A stretch of 46,257 nt of DNA from Bavariicoccus seileri WCC 4188 (GTDB taxonomy: Bacteria > Bacillota > Bacilli > Lactobacillales > Aerococcaceae). A model generated the notes under the pieces. It saw only the letters and a list, made by a program, of their open reading frames with translations, was not told the DNA's origin and ran no database searches. Both the position numbers and the translations under genes were made by a program. The stretch spans positions 1-46,257 of the forward strand of contig NZ_ATXL01000015.1 in assembly GCF_000421665.1 (NCBI RefSeq). The letters are read 5' to 3'. This document shows positions 35,647 to 45,792 of the stretch, piece by piece. Position 1 is the first letter of the stretch, and the number at the start of each line of letters is the position of its first letter.

Positions 35647-38065
35647 AGAAATCTTGGATATTGAACAGGTGTAAGCCTGGATCCACTTTCCAGATTTCTT
35701 TCGCATAACGTAAGACCGTATAGTCACTCGAGAAATTACCACTCGCCGCAATATTGAGCAAGCATTTCCGAGCCCATTCGTGAGGGTCTTGGAAAGCAAG
35801 GTCTGCTTGATCTTGTGCATCCACAAAGCTGTCGAAATCTTTCAACAAGAAGTACTCATCGTTATAAGTCACTAACGAATCAAAGATGTCACGACCTTCT
35901 TCCTCGATATCTGGGATTGTCCCATCAATCAAGGTATCCAAAATACGTTTGATTCTAGGGTTGTTATGGTAGTAATCAGCAGAATGGTAAATATGACTCG
36001 CCTTAAGATTCTCAACTTCATCAGCTTTCAACCCAAACAAGAAGAGGTTATCTTCACCGACACTATCTCTGATTTCAACATTTGCCCCATCAAGTGTTCC
36101 AATTGTTAATGCCCCATTCGCCATCAGTTTCATGTTACTCGTTCCAGAAGCTTCTTTACCCGATAGAGAGATTTGTTCACTCAAATCAGCAGACGGAATA
36201 ATTAACTCTGCGAGACTAACCCCATAATTCTCCACAAACACCACTTTAATGAACTCAGACACCTCAGGATCATTGTTAACAAGGTCTGCCAAAGCATTAA
36301 TCAACTTGATGATCTCTTTCGCATAGTGATAACTTGGTGCTGCCTTTGCACCAAAGATAAAGACTCTTGGTTGTTGAATCGATCCTGGATCTTCTTTGAT
36401 TCTCCAATAACGATCAATGATATGAAGCGCTTGGAGTAATTGCCTTTTATAGGCATGTAGCCGTTTGATTTGAACATCGAATAAGGCATTTGGATCTATC
36501 TCAATGTTCATTTGATCAGCAACATAAGCCGCAAACCGTTCCTTATTAGCCTTTTTGACTGCTAAGAGTTCCTTTAACAACTTCTTGTCGGTTTGATAGG
36601 CTTTCAGTAAACTAACTTCCTTAGGACTACTTCGCCACTCCTTACCAATCCGTTGATCGATCAAATTGGATAACGGCTCATTTGCCAGCATAACCCAGCG
36701 TCTCAGGGTGATTCCATTCGTCTTATTATTGAATTTTGCTGGCGAAATCAATTTAAAGTTCCGTAAGGTATAGTTTTCTAGAATCTCGGTATGCAATTTT
36801 GCGACCCCATTCACACTATGACTCGCTAGTATGGCTAGATGGGCCATTTGGACTTGGCCATCAATGACTGGGGCTGTCTTATGCGCAATGTCTTGCCCAT
36901 ATAATGCCCCTTTGATCAGATAATGCCTGCGATTGATCTCCCAGATGATCTGCATGATCCGAGGGAGTGTTCTTTCAACCATATCGACTGGCCATCTTTC
37001 CATCGCCTCAGCTAGGATTGTGTGATTGGTATAGCTAAATGTTTTATGAATGATATTCCACGCTTGCTCCCAACTTAGTCCCTCATCATCTAATAAGATG
37101 CGCATCAACTCGGGAATACACAGTGTTGGATGGGTGTCATTGATATGAATCGCCACTTTTTCAGGGAATTCTGACCATTCTAACTTGAGGCCTTTAAAGT
37201 GGTTGACAATCGTTTGAATTCCCGCACTACATAGGAAATATTCCTGCTTTAACCGCAAGAGCCTACCCTCATAATTGGAGTCATCAGGATAGAGAACTTC
37301 GGTGATTTGCTTAACAGCATTGCGCTCCTGTGGGGTTTGATAGGCAGTCTCATCTTCATAGGGGACCTCAGCCGAAAACAAGCGCAAGGTGTTCACTGTC
37401 TTATTATGATAGCCAATTTGTGGGGTATCATATGGCACTGCTAAAATCGTTTGCGTATTATGATAAACTGGCTTCAAGTCATTATCGGCATTAGGGACTA
37501 ACTCCACTGTGCCTCCAAATCTGACCGTCACAGCTTTTCCTTCACGTCTGACCTCCCAGACATTCAGGTTACGGAGCCAATTCTCTGGCAGTTCAATTTG
37601 ATGACCATTGACAAATTTTTGTTTGAACAAGCCATAGCGATATCTAATACCACACCCATTCCCAGCAATTCCAGTTGAGGCCATTGAGTCCATAAAGCAA
37701 GAAGCCAGACGACCTAACCCCCCATTTCCAAGCGCTGGATCGACTTCCGCACGAACAATCTGGTCAAAATCAAGCCCTAGACCATCAATAGCCGTCCGTG
37801 CCGTTTGGAGTAATCCTAGATTCAGCAAATTTGACTTGAGTTGCCGTCCTGGTAAATACTCCATCGAGAAATAATACACTTGTCGTTTCTTGTCTTGACG
37901 GTATTCTGAAACAGATTCTTTCCACCGATCTCCGTAGTAACGGCGTAATAATAATCCCAATGCAAGGAAGCGTTCCGTATCAGTTCCTTCTTCGTAACTA
38001 TAAGCATATAGGTCTTCAAACTGCGTCATGTATTCTTTTTGAAATGTTTTGACTTCCGATAGCAT
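35642..38065 (-). CDS. glgP: Glycogen phosphorylase
   Basis: 807 residues. The PLP-lysine block is EASGTSNMKLMANGALTIGT, and early glucan-phosphorylase blocks include YFSMEYLPGRQL, GNGGLGRLASCFMDSMA and GNGCGIRYRYGLFKQ. It releases glucose-1-phosphate from glycogen ends with phosphate. GAAGGGAAG precedes the ATG. Last gene of glgBCDAP, so synthesis and breakdown are encoded together. The stop codon lies inside the repeat array. Confidence 0.96.
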   Translation of the reverse strand: MLSEVKTFQKEYMTQFEDLYAYSYEEGTDTERFLALGLLLRRYYGDRWKESVSEYRQDKKRQVYYFSMEYLPGRQLKSNLLNLGLLQTARTAIDGLGLDFDQIVRAEVDPALGNGGLGRLASCFMDSMASTGIAGNGCGIRYRYGLFKQKFVNGHQIELPENWLRNLNVWEVRREGKAVTVRFGGTVELVPNADNDLKPVYHNTQTILAVPYDTPQIGYHNKTVNTLRLFSAEVPYEDETAYQTPQERNAVKQITEVLYPDDSNYEGRLLRLKQEYFLCSAGIQTIVNHFKGLKLEWSEFPEKVAIHINDTHPTLCIPELMRILLDDEGLSWEQAWNIIHKTFSYTNHTILAEAMERWPVDMVERTLPRIMQIIWEINRRHYLIKGALYGQDIAHKTAPVIDGQVQMAHLAILASHSVNGVAKLHTEILENYTLRNFKLISPAKFNNKTNGITLRRWVMLANEPLSNLIDQRIGKEWRSSPKEVSLLKAYQTDKKLLKELLAVKKANKERFAAYVADQMNIEIDPNALFDVQIKRLHAYKRQLLQALHIIDRYWRIKEDPGSIQQPRVFIFGAKAAPSYHYAKEIIKLINALADLVNNDPEVSEFIKVVFVENYGVSLAELIIPSADLSEQISLSGKEASGTSNMKLMANGALTIGTLDGANVEIRDSVGEDNLFLFGLKADEVENLKASHIYHSADYYHNNPRIKRILDTLIDGTIPDIEEEGRDIFDSLVTYNDEYFLLKDFDSFVDAQDQADLAFQDPHEWARKCLLNIAASGNFSSDYTVLRYAKEIWKVDPGLHLFNIQDFS

Positions 38066-38135
38066 TAGGCATCTTCCCTTCGTCTCGCGTCATAAATGCA
38101 TTCCATTCTAACTATTCTAAAGTTTTTTAAACACA

Positions 38136-39581
38136 TTAAGCATCATCAGCAATCAAACTTGTATACAGTGCCAAATAATCTTTTGCTGGTCCATTCCAAG
38201 AAAAATCTTTTGACATGGCTTCTTTGACCAATTTTCGCCAGATTTTTGGATGATCATAATAAAGCTCTAAAGCCTTATTGATCATAGCTAATACCCAGTA
38301 ACTGTCAAACCTTTGAAATGAAAACCCGGTTCCTGATTCCGTATATTGATTATATGGAACGACTGTGTCTCTAAGTCCTCCAGTTTCATGAACCACTGGT
38401 AAACTGCCATAATGCATCGCCATCATCTGCGATAATCCACAGGGTTCAAATGCACTAGGCATCAAGAAAAGATCACTAGCCGCATAAATCCGTTGCGCTA
38501 GTCCTTCATCGAAAGCAATAATTGCCCGGCATTTTTCTGGATGACGAGACTCAAAAGTCGAAAACGCTTGTTCGTACTGTGGTTCACCAGTTCCTAAGAT
38601 TACCAATTGAATCTGAGCTTGTAGCAACTCTTCACCAATCTCTGCCAATAACTGAAAGCCCTTTTGATCAGTCAATCTACTGACCACACCAATCATGGCA
38701 ATTTTTTCATCATCAGGTAAGCCCAGTTCTTTTTGGAGCGCCATCTTATTGGCCACTTTTCCCTTCAAGTCAGCCAGTGAAAAAGGTGCCTTCAGATGAG
38801 GATCAGTTTCAGGGTCATAATAGGTGGTATCTATCCCGTTAATGATTCCTGACAGTTTCCAATCGTTATATCTTAGTGTCCCATCTAGTGATTCCCCAAA
38901 CTCTGGCGTCTTGATTTCCTCAGCATAACTAGGACTAACGGTCGTCACGCGATCACTAAAATTGATGCCGCCCTTTAAGTAGTTAACTTGGTTGTAGAAC
39001 TTGATTCCGTCTTCGGTAAAGATATTGCGACCTGTCGCAAAAACAGTATCAAGGATACTTTCCGGAAAAATTCCTTGAAAACGCAGATTATGAATGGTTA
39101 GAACTTTTCGAATGCGTTGCAACGGCTCTTTCCAATGATACTTGTCCACTAATAAGGCTGGAATCATAGCAGTATGCCAATCATGACAATGGATAATATC
39201 TGGGATAAAGTCGATGACTTCAAGCATTTCAATCGCTGCTAGCGAAAAATAGCCAAATCTTCCTCCATCATCCCAATAGCCGTATAGACTATCTCTTCCA
39301 AAATAAGTGAGGTTGTCAATGAAATAAATAACGACCCCTTGATACTCTAACTGTTTAATTCCACAGTATTGCGCTTTTCCCCCTACCTCAAACGTAAAGT
39401 GGGTGACATCTTTCAGTTGGTATTTAAATTTGTCAGGGATTTTTTTGGAAAAATAAGGTAACACGACACGGCAATCGACACCTAGGGCTACGAGCTCTTT
39501 TGGTAGCGCTTGAACAACATCACCTAACCCACCCGTCTTAAAAAATGGTGCAGCTTCAGCCGCAGCGAATAGTACTTTCAT
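38136..39581 (-). CDS. glgA: Glycogen synthase (ADP-glucose, GT5)
   Basis: 481 residues. The ADP-glucose binding motif KTGGLGDVVQALPKEL is at the N-terminus (16-31). Other GT5 marks are CHDWHTAMIPALL, NGIDTTYYDPETD and the donor-site block PSAFEPCGLSQMMAMHYG. It extends alpha-1,4 glucan chains from ADP-glucose. GAGAGGGG precedes the ATG. It is followed by glgP after 70 nt. Confidence 0.96.
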   Translation of the reverse strand: MKVLFAAAEAAPFFKTGGLGDVVQALPKELVALGVDCRVVLPYFSKKIPDKFKYQLKDVTHFTFEVGGKAQYCGIKQLEYQGVVIYFIDNLTYFGRDSLYGYWDDGGRFGYFSLAAIEMLEVIDFIPDIIHCHDWHTAMIPALLVDKYHWKEPLQRIRKVLTIHNLRFQGIFPESILDTVFATGRNIFTEDGIKFYNQVNYLKGGINFSDRVTTVSPSYAEEIKTPEFGESLDGTLRYNDWKLSGIINGIDTTYYDPETDPHLKAPFSLADLKGKVANKMALQKELGLPDDEKIAMIGVVSRLTDQKGFQLLAEIGEELLQAQIQLVILGTGEPQYEQAFSTFESRHPEKCRAIIAFDEGLAQRIYAASDLFLMPSAFEPCGLSQMMAMHYGSLPVVHETGGLRDTVVPYNQYTESGTGFSFQRFDSYWVLAMINKALELYYDHPKIWRKLVKEAMSKDFSWNGPAKDYLALYTSLIADDA

Positions 39582-39599
39582 TGACTAACCCCTCTCTCA

Positions 39600-40748
39600 T
39601 TATGCAGATACATGCTGTCCCTTTGGAACGATCACAATATTTTCCGGGGACCCTTCAATAACTGCCCCATCGTCTACCACGACTTGCTTATCCAAAATGC
39701 AGTAACTCAATTGGACATTTTCCCCAACCGTGACTCCTTGAAGCAAGATGGTATGATCAACTGTAGATCCCTTACCAACTTTTACTCGGCGTGAGCATAA
39801 ACTATTGGTGAGTTGTCCAAAAATAATACATTCAGTGGCTAACTGTGACGTGTGAACCAAAGAGTCCTTATCATAATAAGTAGGAACTCCATTTTTAGGT
39901 TTGGTGATCACTGTATTTGCTCCATGAAACAGGGCATCGAATTTTCCTTTTTCTAGTAAAGACATATTGGCCTTAAAGTAGGCCTCAATACTATCGACAT
40001 TGGCTGTGTAACCCGTAAACTCATAAGCACTCACTTCTAATTCCTCAATGTAATTGAGAATCAGTTGATCTGTGTCAAGGTAGACATGATCCCGGTAGCC
40101 CCATTCAAAGATTTGATTCAAGGTATCCACCGTTAAAACGAACATATTCAAACTGACTGGGAAACGATCTTGATCACTTGTCTCCAGTTTTTCGTGTTGC
40201 GTAATGTGGGAGAAGTTGCCCCCTTCGTCAAAGACTAAAACGGGTTCGTTCAGTTTACCTACAATTTGTTTTTGCTCGATATTCTGATAGACAACCGTCA
40301 GCTCTTTTTTGTTTTCTTCGTGAAACTGTAAAACGGCTGTTAAATCAACATTGGCCACGATCTGAGTTCCCAGAACAAACACATACTCTGCATTTGATTT
40401 AGATAGGAATAACTGGTGGTCCTCATAGATCTCATACTCGTTTCCATGACTCAAATCATATTCTCGACGCCAGTTTTGTTGTGAGAAAGTGAAGATACCG
40501 CCAGCAGATGCGAGATCTAGTCCCCAATATTTACCAGAGCGAATGTGATCATAGATAGAACGCCCACTTTCAGAAATAAACATGGCACAAGACTCTACTC
40601 CTGCATTAGCAATATTGGACAAGGCAAAATCGATAATACGATAGCGGCAAGCAAACGGCAGAGCTGCAATCGGTCTCTTTGATGTCAATGGTTTTAAGGC
40701 ATCCTTTGGCTCAGTAAGATTTAAAATCGCACAGCTTTTAATCTTCAT
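39600..40748 (-). CDS. glgD: GlgD, ADP-glucose pyrophosphorylase regulatory-type subunit
   Basis: About 382 residues from ATG 40748, with GGGAGG 7 nt upstream; the start lies 11 nt inside the end of glgC. It is similar to GlgC ([19 protein letters not shown]) but the nucleotide-binding GGxGxR loop is replaced by [14 protein letters not shown], so it probably has little or no catalysis alone. In Firmicutes GlgC and GlgD form a mixed tetramer with higher activity than GlgC. A left-handed beta-helix tail ([21 protein letters not shown]) is present. Confidence 0.93.
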   Translation of the reverse strand: MKIKSCAILNLTEPKDALKPLTSKRPIAALPFACRYRIIDFALSNIANAGVESCAMFISESGRSIYDHIRSGKYWGLDLASAGGIFTFSQQNWRREYDLSHGNEYEIYEDHQLFLSKSNAEYVFVLGTQIVANVDLTAVLQFHEENKKELTVVYQNIEQKQIVGKLNEPVLVFDEGGNFSHITQHEKLETSDQDRFPVSLNMFVLTVDTLNQIFEWGYRDHVYLDTDQLILNYIEELEVSAYEFTGYTANVDSIEAYFKANMSLLEKGKFDALFHGANTVITKPKNGVPTYYDKDSLVHTSQLATECIIFGQLTNSLCSRRVKVGKGSTVDHTILLQGVTVGENVQLSYCILDKQVVVDDGAVIEGSPENIVIVPKGQHVSA

Positions 40749-41883
40749 CGGTAATCCTCCCAACTATCTCATCATAGCCAATAGTTGCAATAGCTTCTTT
40801 TTCGCCCACAACAACAGCATTATCCGCAATAACAGCATTTTCACCGATAATGGCATAGTCAATCGTGACATTTTTACCGATTGATACACCAGACATCACC
40901 AAGGAATTCTTAACAGAAGCATGGCTCCCTATTTTAACATCCTGGCTTAAAATGCTATGAGAGACACTCCCTGCGATATAACAACCATCAGCGACCATCG
41001 TATCGGACACCCGTCCCGTCTCAGTGACGAATTGTGGAGGCGACAGCGGTGTTTGCGAATAGATTCGCCAGTCTTCTTCTCTGATATGTAGCGGATGATT
41101 CAAATCCAGAAACTCCATATTGGCTTCCCATAGACTTTCAATCGTCCCAACATCTTTCCAGTAGCCATCGAAAGAATAGGCAAAACAATTCTCTCCATTT
41201 TTCAGGTAAGCTGGAATAACATTCTTACCAAAATCTTCAAGTTGACGTTCTTTAGCTTGATCTTCCACTAAGTAGCGTCTTAATTTAGACCAATTAAAGA
41301 TATAGATTCCCATTGACGCCAAATTACTTTTTGGCTCAGCTGGTTTCTCTTCAAATTCGATAATACGCCCTGTAGCATCTGTATTCATGATCCCAAAACG
41401 ACTGGCTTCTTTCAAAGGTACTGGAATAACGCCAACTGTCAAGCTGGCATTCTTTTCTTGATGATAAGCCAACATTATAGAGTAATCCATTTTGTAGATA
41501 TGATCACCAGAAAGGACTAAAACATACTCCGGTGATTTTGAATCAATGAAGTCAATATTTTGATAGATAGCATGGGCAGTTCCCTTGAACCATTTCTCGC
41601 CATCAGCACTAGAATAGGGTTGAAGAATCGTGGCGCCGCCACCCCTACTATCTAATCCCCAGGCAGCCCCATTTCCAATATGCTTGTTCAATTGTAATGG
41701 TTGATACTGTGTCACAACACCAACTTGATGGATATCAGAATTACGACAATTGCTTAAGGCAAAATCAATAATGCGATACTTTCCACCAAAAGGAACAGCC
41801 GGTTTGGCAATATTTTTGGTCAGTACACCCAAACGGGTCCCTTGACCACCTGCTAAAATCATTGCAATAATCTTTTCTTTCAT
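40738..41883 (-). CDS. glgC: Glucose-1-phosphate adenylyltransferase
   Basis: 381 residues. The catalytic loop [18 protein letters not shown] and [17 protein letters not shown] are intact, as is [11 protein letters not shown]. It makes ADP-glucose from ATP and glucose-1-phosphate, the committed step of glycogen synthesis. A strong Shine-Dalgarno, AAGGAGGGG, lies 33 nt before the ATG, with a 7-bp hairpin in the gap (see the entry at 41884-41925). No closer site or alternative start is visible, and the protein starts exactly where the family does ([13 protein letters not shown]). Confidence 0.95.
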   Translation of the reverse strand: MKEKIIAMILAGGQGTRLGVLTKNIAKPAVPFGGKYRIIDFALSNCRNSDIHQVGVVTQYQPLQLNKHIGNGAAWGLDSRGGGATILQPYSSADGEKWFKGTAHAIYQNIDFIDSKSPEYVLVLSGDHIYKMDYSIMLAYHQEKNASLTVGVIPVPLKEASRFGIMNTDATGRIIEFEEKPAEPKSNLASMGIYIFNWSKLRRYLVEDQAKERQLEDFGKNVIPAYLKNGENCFAYSFDGYWKDVGTIESLWEANMEFLDLNHPLHIREEDWRIYSQTPLSPPQFVTETGRVSDTMVADGCYIAGSVSHSILSQDVKIGSHASVKNSLVMSGVSIGKNVTIDYAIIGENAVIADNAVVVGEKEAIATIGYDEIVGRITDED

Positions 41884-41925
41884 GACTATACGAGTTCTAG
41901 AAGATAAGAACTCTCACCCCTCCTT
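41884..41925 (-). promoter_or_regulatory. Hairpin-bridged ribosome-binding site of glgC
   Basis: Minus strand: AAGGAGGGG (41925-41917), TGA, stem GAGTTCT, loop TATCTTCT, stem AGAACTC, GTATAGTC, ATG. Folding the 22-nt hairpin cuts the Shine-Dalgarno to ATG spacing from 33 to about 11 nt. This is how phage T4 gene 25 is known to work; here it is inferred. Confidence 0.65.
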
Positions 41926-42023
41926 CGTCCTAAAAAAACAAAGTGACAGAATTTGGCAAAAGTGGCATGGATGGGAACACGGAGCAATATCAAATGGTAT
42001 CATGACAACAAAATAGCTTTCAG

Positions 42024-43943
42024 TTAGTTCTTTAAAACACCGTAGACCCGTTTTGGCCGGATATAGATTGTAGAAAGAGCTGGTAGAATCACGTCGATGG
42101 CATAAGGTTGGCCATTAGTAACCTCTTCAAACGTTTGGAACGGTCCTTCTTCCTTGGTCCAAGTCCCACCGAACTCTGTCATCTCCGAATTCAGGAGAAT
42201 CTCATAGGTCCCACGATAAGGCACACCGATACGATATGGGCGATGCTCTTGGGGTAAAAAGTTAGTCGCTATTATCAAAAAGTCCCGTGGTTTTTCCCCC
42301 TGACGCATGAAACTCAAGATGACAGCTTGGGCATCGTCAGCTTCTAGAACAGTCAGGCCTGTTTGATCAAGATCTCTCTCGTATAAGGCTTTTTCAGTTT
42401 GATATAAGGTATTGACCGTCTTGACGAACTGTTGAAATTCTTTATTGAAAGGTCGCTCTAACACATCCCACTCTAACTCGGAATATTCTCGCCATTCCAA
42501 GAACTGACCGATTTCCTCACCCATAAAATGGAGCTTTTTCCCAGGAAAAGCTAACCGATAAGCATAGAAAGCCCGCAACATCGCGAATTGGTTATACCGA
42601 TCACCCTTGATTTTTCCGAGCATCGAATCCTTGCCATGGACCACCTCATCATGAGAAATTGCCAAGATATACTTTTCATTGAAGGCGTACATCAATGGGA
42701 AGGTCAATAAGCGATAGGAGGATGACCGTTGCTCGTTTGGCAATTCAATGAAGCGCATCAGATCATTCATCCAACCCATATTCCATTTGAAATCAAACCC
42801 GAGACCAAGACCTTGTGGCTTTGCCGTCACACCTTCCCAATCGGTCGCTTCTTCAGCAATCATCAGCACCTGTGGAAATTTCTTAGCAACGACTTGATTC
42901 AGATGTTGTAGAAACGAGATGCCCTCATAATTTTTATTACTGCCATCCTCAGCTGGAACCCAGTTCTCCCTAAAACTCCCATGATCGCGGTAAATCATGA
43001 AACTAACGGCATCCGTTCTAAGACCATCGATATGACACTCTTTTAACCAGAATAAGGCGTTAGATAATAAGAAACTGCGCACCTGAGGCTTACCTAAATC
43101 AAAATTAAGAGACCCCCAACCAACATTATCCGCCCGTCTCACATCTTCGTACTCAAAAGTTGGCGTCCCATCATAATAAGCTAGCCCAACTTCATTACGA
43201 CAAAAATGCCCTGGAACCCAATCCATTAACACACCAATTCCTGCTTGGTGAGCCTGATCGACAAATTCTCTTAAGTCGTTGACAGTGCCAAAACGACCAG
43301 CTACAGCATAATAACCAGTAATCTGATACCCCCAAGAGGCAATTAATGGATGTTCCATCAACGGCATAAACTCAATATGTGTGTACCCTAACTCTTTGAC
43401 ATAAGGGATTAAAGAGTCAGCTAACTCTTTAAATGAATAATAACGACCATCCGGATGCGTACGCCAACTGCTAAAATGGACTTCATAAATATTAAGCGGT
43501 TTCTTGGTATAATCCGTTCGTTTGACTTTAGAAAGCCATCGCTGGTCGGTCCAAGAAAAAGGGTCTAAAATCGTTAACACCGAAGCATCCTTTGGTGGCA
43601 CTTCAAACTGGTGAGCAAATGGGTCTATCTTGGACGTTTGATGCCCTACTTGATCGGTAATCATGAATTTATAAAACTGACCGACCCGAGCATCTGATGA
43701 AACAATCCCCCACAAACCATTGGGAAGTGCCGTCATCGCCTCCAAACGCCAGTCATTAAAATCACCTTGCAAGGCCACTGATTTAGCGCGAGGTGCCCAA
43801 ACGACAAAACGAAAACCTTTAGAATCATCCTCAGCAACTGGATGAGCGCCTAAAAATTCATACAAACTTTCATGGATACCATTATTAAAATAATAAGACT
43901 GATCATTAAAATCGGGAATAGCGGAAAGAACACGATCAACCAT
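42024..43943 (-). CDS. glgB: 1,4-alpha-glucan branching enzyme
   Basis: 639 residues from ATG 43943 (MVDRVLSAIPDF), set by AGGAGG 9 nt upstream; the frame stays open further upstream without a site. An N-terminal CBM48 domain (FLGAHPVAEDDSKGFRFVVW) precedes a GH13 barrel. Catalytic residues: Asp in GLRTDAVSFM, Glu in MIAEEATDW, Asp in SHDEVVHGK. It forms alpha-1,6 branches in glycogen. First gene of glgBCDAP, 140 nt before glgC. Confidence 0.95.
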   Translation of the reverse strand: MVDRVLSAIPDFNDQSYYFNNGIHESLYEFLGAHPVAEDDSKGFRFVVWAPRAKSVALQGDFNDWRLEAMTALPNGLWGIVSSDARVGQFYKFMITDQVGHQTSKIDPFAHQFEVPPKDASVLTILDPFSWTDQRWLSKVKRTDYTKKPLNIYEVHFSSWRTHPDGRYYSFKELADSLIPYVKELGYTHIEFMPLMEHPLIASWGYQITGYYAVAGRFGTVNDLREFVDQAHQAGIGVLMDWVPGHFCRNEVGLAYYDGTPTFEYEDVRRADNVGWGSLNFDLGKPQVRSFLLSNALFWLKECHIDGLRTDAVSFMIYRDHGSFRENWVPAEDGSNKNYEGISFLQHLNQVVAKKFPQVLMIAEEATDWEGVTAKPQGLGLGFDFKWNMGWMNDLMRFIELPNEQRSSSYRLLTFPLMYAFNEKYILAISHDEVVHGKDSMLGKIKGDRYNQFAMLRAFYAYRLAFPGKKLHFMGEEIGQFLEWREYSELEWDVLERPFNKEFQQFVKTVNTLYQTEKALYERDLDQTGLTVLEADDAQAVILSFMRQGEKPRDFLIIATNFLPQEHRPYRIGVPYRGTYEILLNSEMTEFGGTWTKEEGPFQTFEEVTNGQPYAIDVILPALSTIYIRPKRVYGVLKN

Positions 43944-44536
43944 TAAAATCAACCTCCTGAGGAGAAACCTAAGCAAAAGAGAAACATGACAAGTGGCAGA
44001 AAGAAGAACAAGCGACAGTTTACTGGTTTTTCTATGACATGACAAAATAGGTCTAAAGCAACAGCTTTTTTAAAGGAAGTTTTCTGATACTAACTACTAG
44101 TGATGACGAATAGCTTTTATTAGTAGTTATGGACAATGATCGGTAACTATAGTCGACGATATCGTGTTTCTTAATAGAAGAGGAACTACAGGATGTCTAT
44201 AATTTAATTATAATCGAAAACTCACAAAAAATTTAGTGATTATACTAACAATAGTAAAATATTTTTTGATGACCTAATTTCGCTTACATCATTTGAGTTA
44301 ACTCATTTAATTGCTATCATTTTTGGTAACAGCATTGAAGTACATCATTTTGGTAACATAAAAAGAGCTTCTAGAAGTACACTTACTGTCTCCCAGAAAA
44401 CTCTCTTGATCATGGATTTGATTGTTAGTTAATTGTTGCTTGTTGATTGATTGCACGGTCTATCTTCCAATATGACTATAACCATTATGATTAACACGTT
44501 GATGATATGTGTTTTTCAACCTAACTTTTTCCCACA
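43944..44536. other. Long intergenic region upstream of glgB
   Basis: 593 bp. Very AT-rich from 44190 to 44300, where the glg promoter probably lies; several TATAAT-like hexamers but no clean -35/-10 pair. Two copies of ATCATTTTTGGTAACA (44316-44331, and 44344-44358 with one T fewer) stand 12 bp apart. A weak hairpin with T run on the minus strand near 44400-44360 may end the HesB-like gene. No gene seen. Confidence 0.45.
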
Positions 44537-44899
44537 CTAGCTAGTAGAAATTTGATTGAGAAATTGTTTCACTTCAACGTTATAGTCTACAATTCCGCGA
44601 CTATCGTTAAGTTGCAAATTATGAGTAGATGGGCTAATACTTAATGTCAAATCGCCAGATAGAAACATCTGGTCATAAGCGGCTGTATATACTGTAAAGG
44701 GTTCAATTGAAATTTTTACCGTATAAGGTTCAATTATTTCAGTGATGGGTTGTAACAGAAAACGATCACCTATCATGCAACAGCCTTCAGATGAAGAGAA
44801 AGCATTGGTACCATCATTGACAGCAAGAATATAGGAAGTTACCTGATCATATTTCTGTTGTAAAAGTGTGATGGCTTCAGCTGTGAAATTTAGTTTCAT
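44537..44899 (-). CDS. HesB/YneR-like small protein
   Basis: 120 residues from ATG 44899 (MKLNFTAEAITLLQQKY), with GAAGG 8 nt upstream. It has the HesB/IscA-like beta fold seen in YneR-type proteins: N-terminal helix, DGTNAFSSSEGCCMIGDRFLL, FTVYTAAYDQMFLSGDLTL, LNDSRGIVDYNV. It lacks the C-terminal C-x-C of true A-type Fe-S carriers and has only the central CC pair, so an Fe-S role is not assured. Single gene. Confidence 0.75.
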   Translation of the reverse strand: MKLNFTAEAITLLQQKYDQVTSYILAVNDGTNAFSSSEGCCMIGDRFLLQPITEIIEPYTVKISIEPFTVYTAAYDQMFLSGDLTLSISPSTHNLQLNDSRGIVDYNVEVKQFLNQISTS

Positions 44900-45042
44900 A
44901 TACGGACCTTCTTTCTTAAAAACAAACAACTCTGTGGTTTAACTCTTCTGTAGTTTAGCTCTATTATAATCGTAGTCTAGGTCACTTAAAAAAACAACCT
45001 AAAAGCTTGAGCAATGAGTAACAACTAAACTATGTTCTAAAA

Positions 45043-45336
45043 TCATTGCCGATGTTCCATTCCGTAAAGCAGTTGATCATTATAAGCCCTGATTGTCTTA
45101 TCCTCGCACACCACACGTTGATAGTAGTAATTCTCCCCTTCTATCTTGAATACGAACCATAATGGTAAGCCATTTTTAGAATGAGTCGGCGGAATTTGAA
45201 ACCTTGGCTTCCCAAACCCTTCCATTGTTTTGATTAGTTGATACTTAATCAAATGAACTGGCACAGAAAAAGTGACTAACTCATAATAATGCTGCTCAAA
45301 TGCGTATGTTTCATTAGCTGATGTTGGAATATCCAT
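45043..45336 (-). CDS. Small hypothetical protein under LexA-type control
   Basis: 97 residues from ATG 45336 (MDIPTSANETYAFEQHYYEL), with GGGGGAG about 5 nt upstream. It is soluble and aromatic-rich; motifs include GKPRFQIPPTHSKNGLPLWF and GENYYYQRVVCEDKTIRAYN. I do not recognise it with confidence; it may be one of the short DUF5960-like proteins of Lactobacillales. Its promoter overlaps a perfect Gram-positive LexA box, so it should be induced by DNA damage. Transcribed alone. Confidence 0.72.
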   Translation of the reverse strand: MDIPTSANETYAFEQHYYELVTFSVPVHLIKYQLIKTMEGFGKPRFQIPPTHSKNGLPLWFVFKIEGENYYYQRVVCEDKTIRAYNDQLLYGMEHRQ

Positions 45337-45370
45337 CCTGACTCCCCCATTAGAAGAACTATCTCTCTCC

Positions 45371-45399
45371 ATTATAAGAACATATGTTCGTGTTGTAAA
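45371..45399 (-). promoter_or_regulatory. Promoter with embedded LexA (SOS) box
   Basis: Minus strand TTTACA (45399-45394), 17-nt spacer, TATAAT (45376-45371). The spacer contains CGAACATATGTTCT (45390-45377), matching the Bacillus/Firmicutes LexA consensus CGAAC-N4-GTTYC at all core positions, with the GAACATATGTTC palindrome complete. LexA bound here would block RNA polymerase. Confidence 0.85.
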
Positions 45400-45474
45400 C
45401 AGTGACAATACAAACAATATCAACTTCTAAAATGATGTGTCTTGTATAATGAGAAAAATGGCTGAGAAAATCAG

Positions 45475-45505
45475 TAGACAACTAGGGAGCCCTCGATGGT
45501 ATAAT
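45475..45505 (+). promoter_or_regulatory. Extended -10 promoter of the candidate sRNA
   Basis: TGGTATAAT (extended -10, hexamer 45500-45505) with a weak -35 TAGACA at 45475-45480, spacing 19. It points to the two-hairpin transcript that begins near 45511. Confidence 0.55.
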
Positions 45506-45510
45506 TAATC

Positions 45511-45583
45511 TGCATACCAAAAGGGTATGCCTACTACATTCTCACTCCGATGGCCGGTGAACCAAGGGAGTGAGATTTTTTGT
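45511..45583 (+). ncRNA. Candidate ~70-nt small RNA, two hairpins
   Basis: Downstream of TGGTATAAT the plus strand has a 7-bp hairpin (GCATACC, AAAAG, GGTATGC; 45512-45530), a short single-stranded linker CTACTACATT, and a terminator hairpin CTCACTCC / GGGAGTGAG followed by ATTTTTTG (45541-45582). No open frame or start codon lies inside. I recognise no Rfam family; it is not SRP, RNase P or 6S. It could be a trans-acting sRNA or an antitoxin-like RNA. Confidence 0.6.
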
Positions 45584-45792
45584 TGTAGACTGCTACTTTT
45601 AATGATTTTTTATTGTTGCTTACTGATTTTTGATTTTGACGTAGCTATTTAATATTGATCCTATCTTAATCTTGATGTTGTCTTTATCTTGATATTTCCT
45701 TTCTAAATTTTTGATTCATTATTTTATCAATTATTACCCTGTTGAGTTTTCATTCAAAGACTAGTTTTTGCGCTGATTTTGCGCAAAGCAAA

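Noticed and set aside
44273-44290. Possible catabolite-response element upstream of glgB (TGTAAGCG half site)
   Set aside because: Only the first half fits the cre consensus and it lies more than 300 bp from the glgB start.
45424-45600. Fst-like type I toxin gene partnered with the candidate sRNA
   Set aside because: No 20-40-residue hydrophobic frame with a start codon was found on either strand here.
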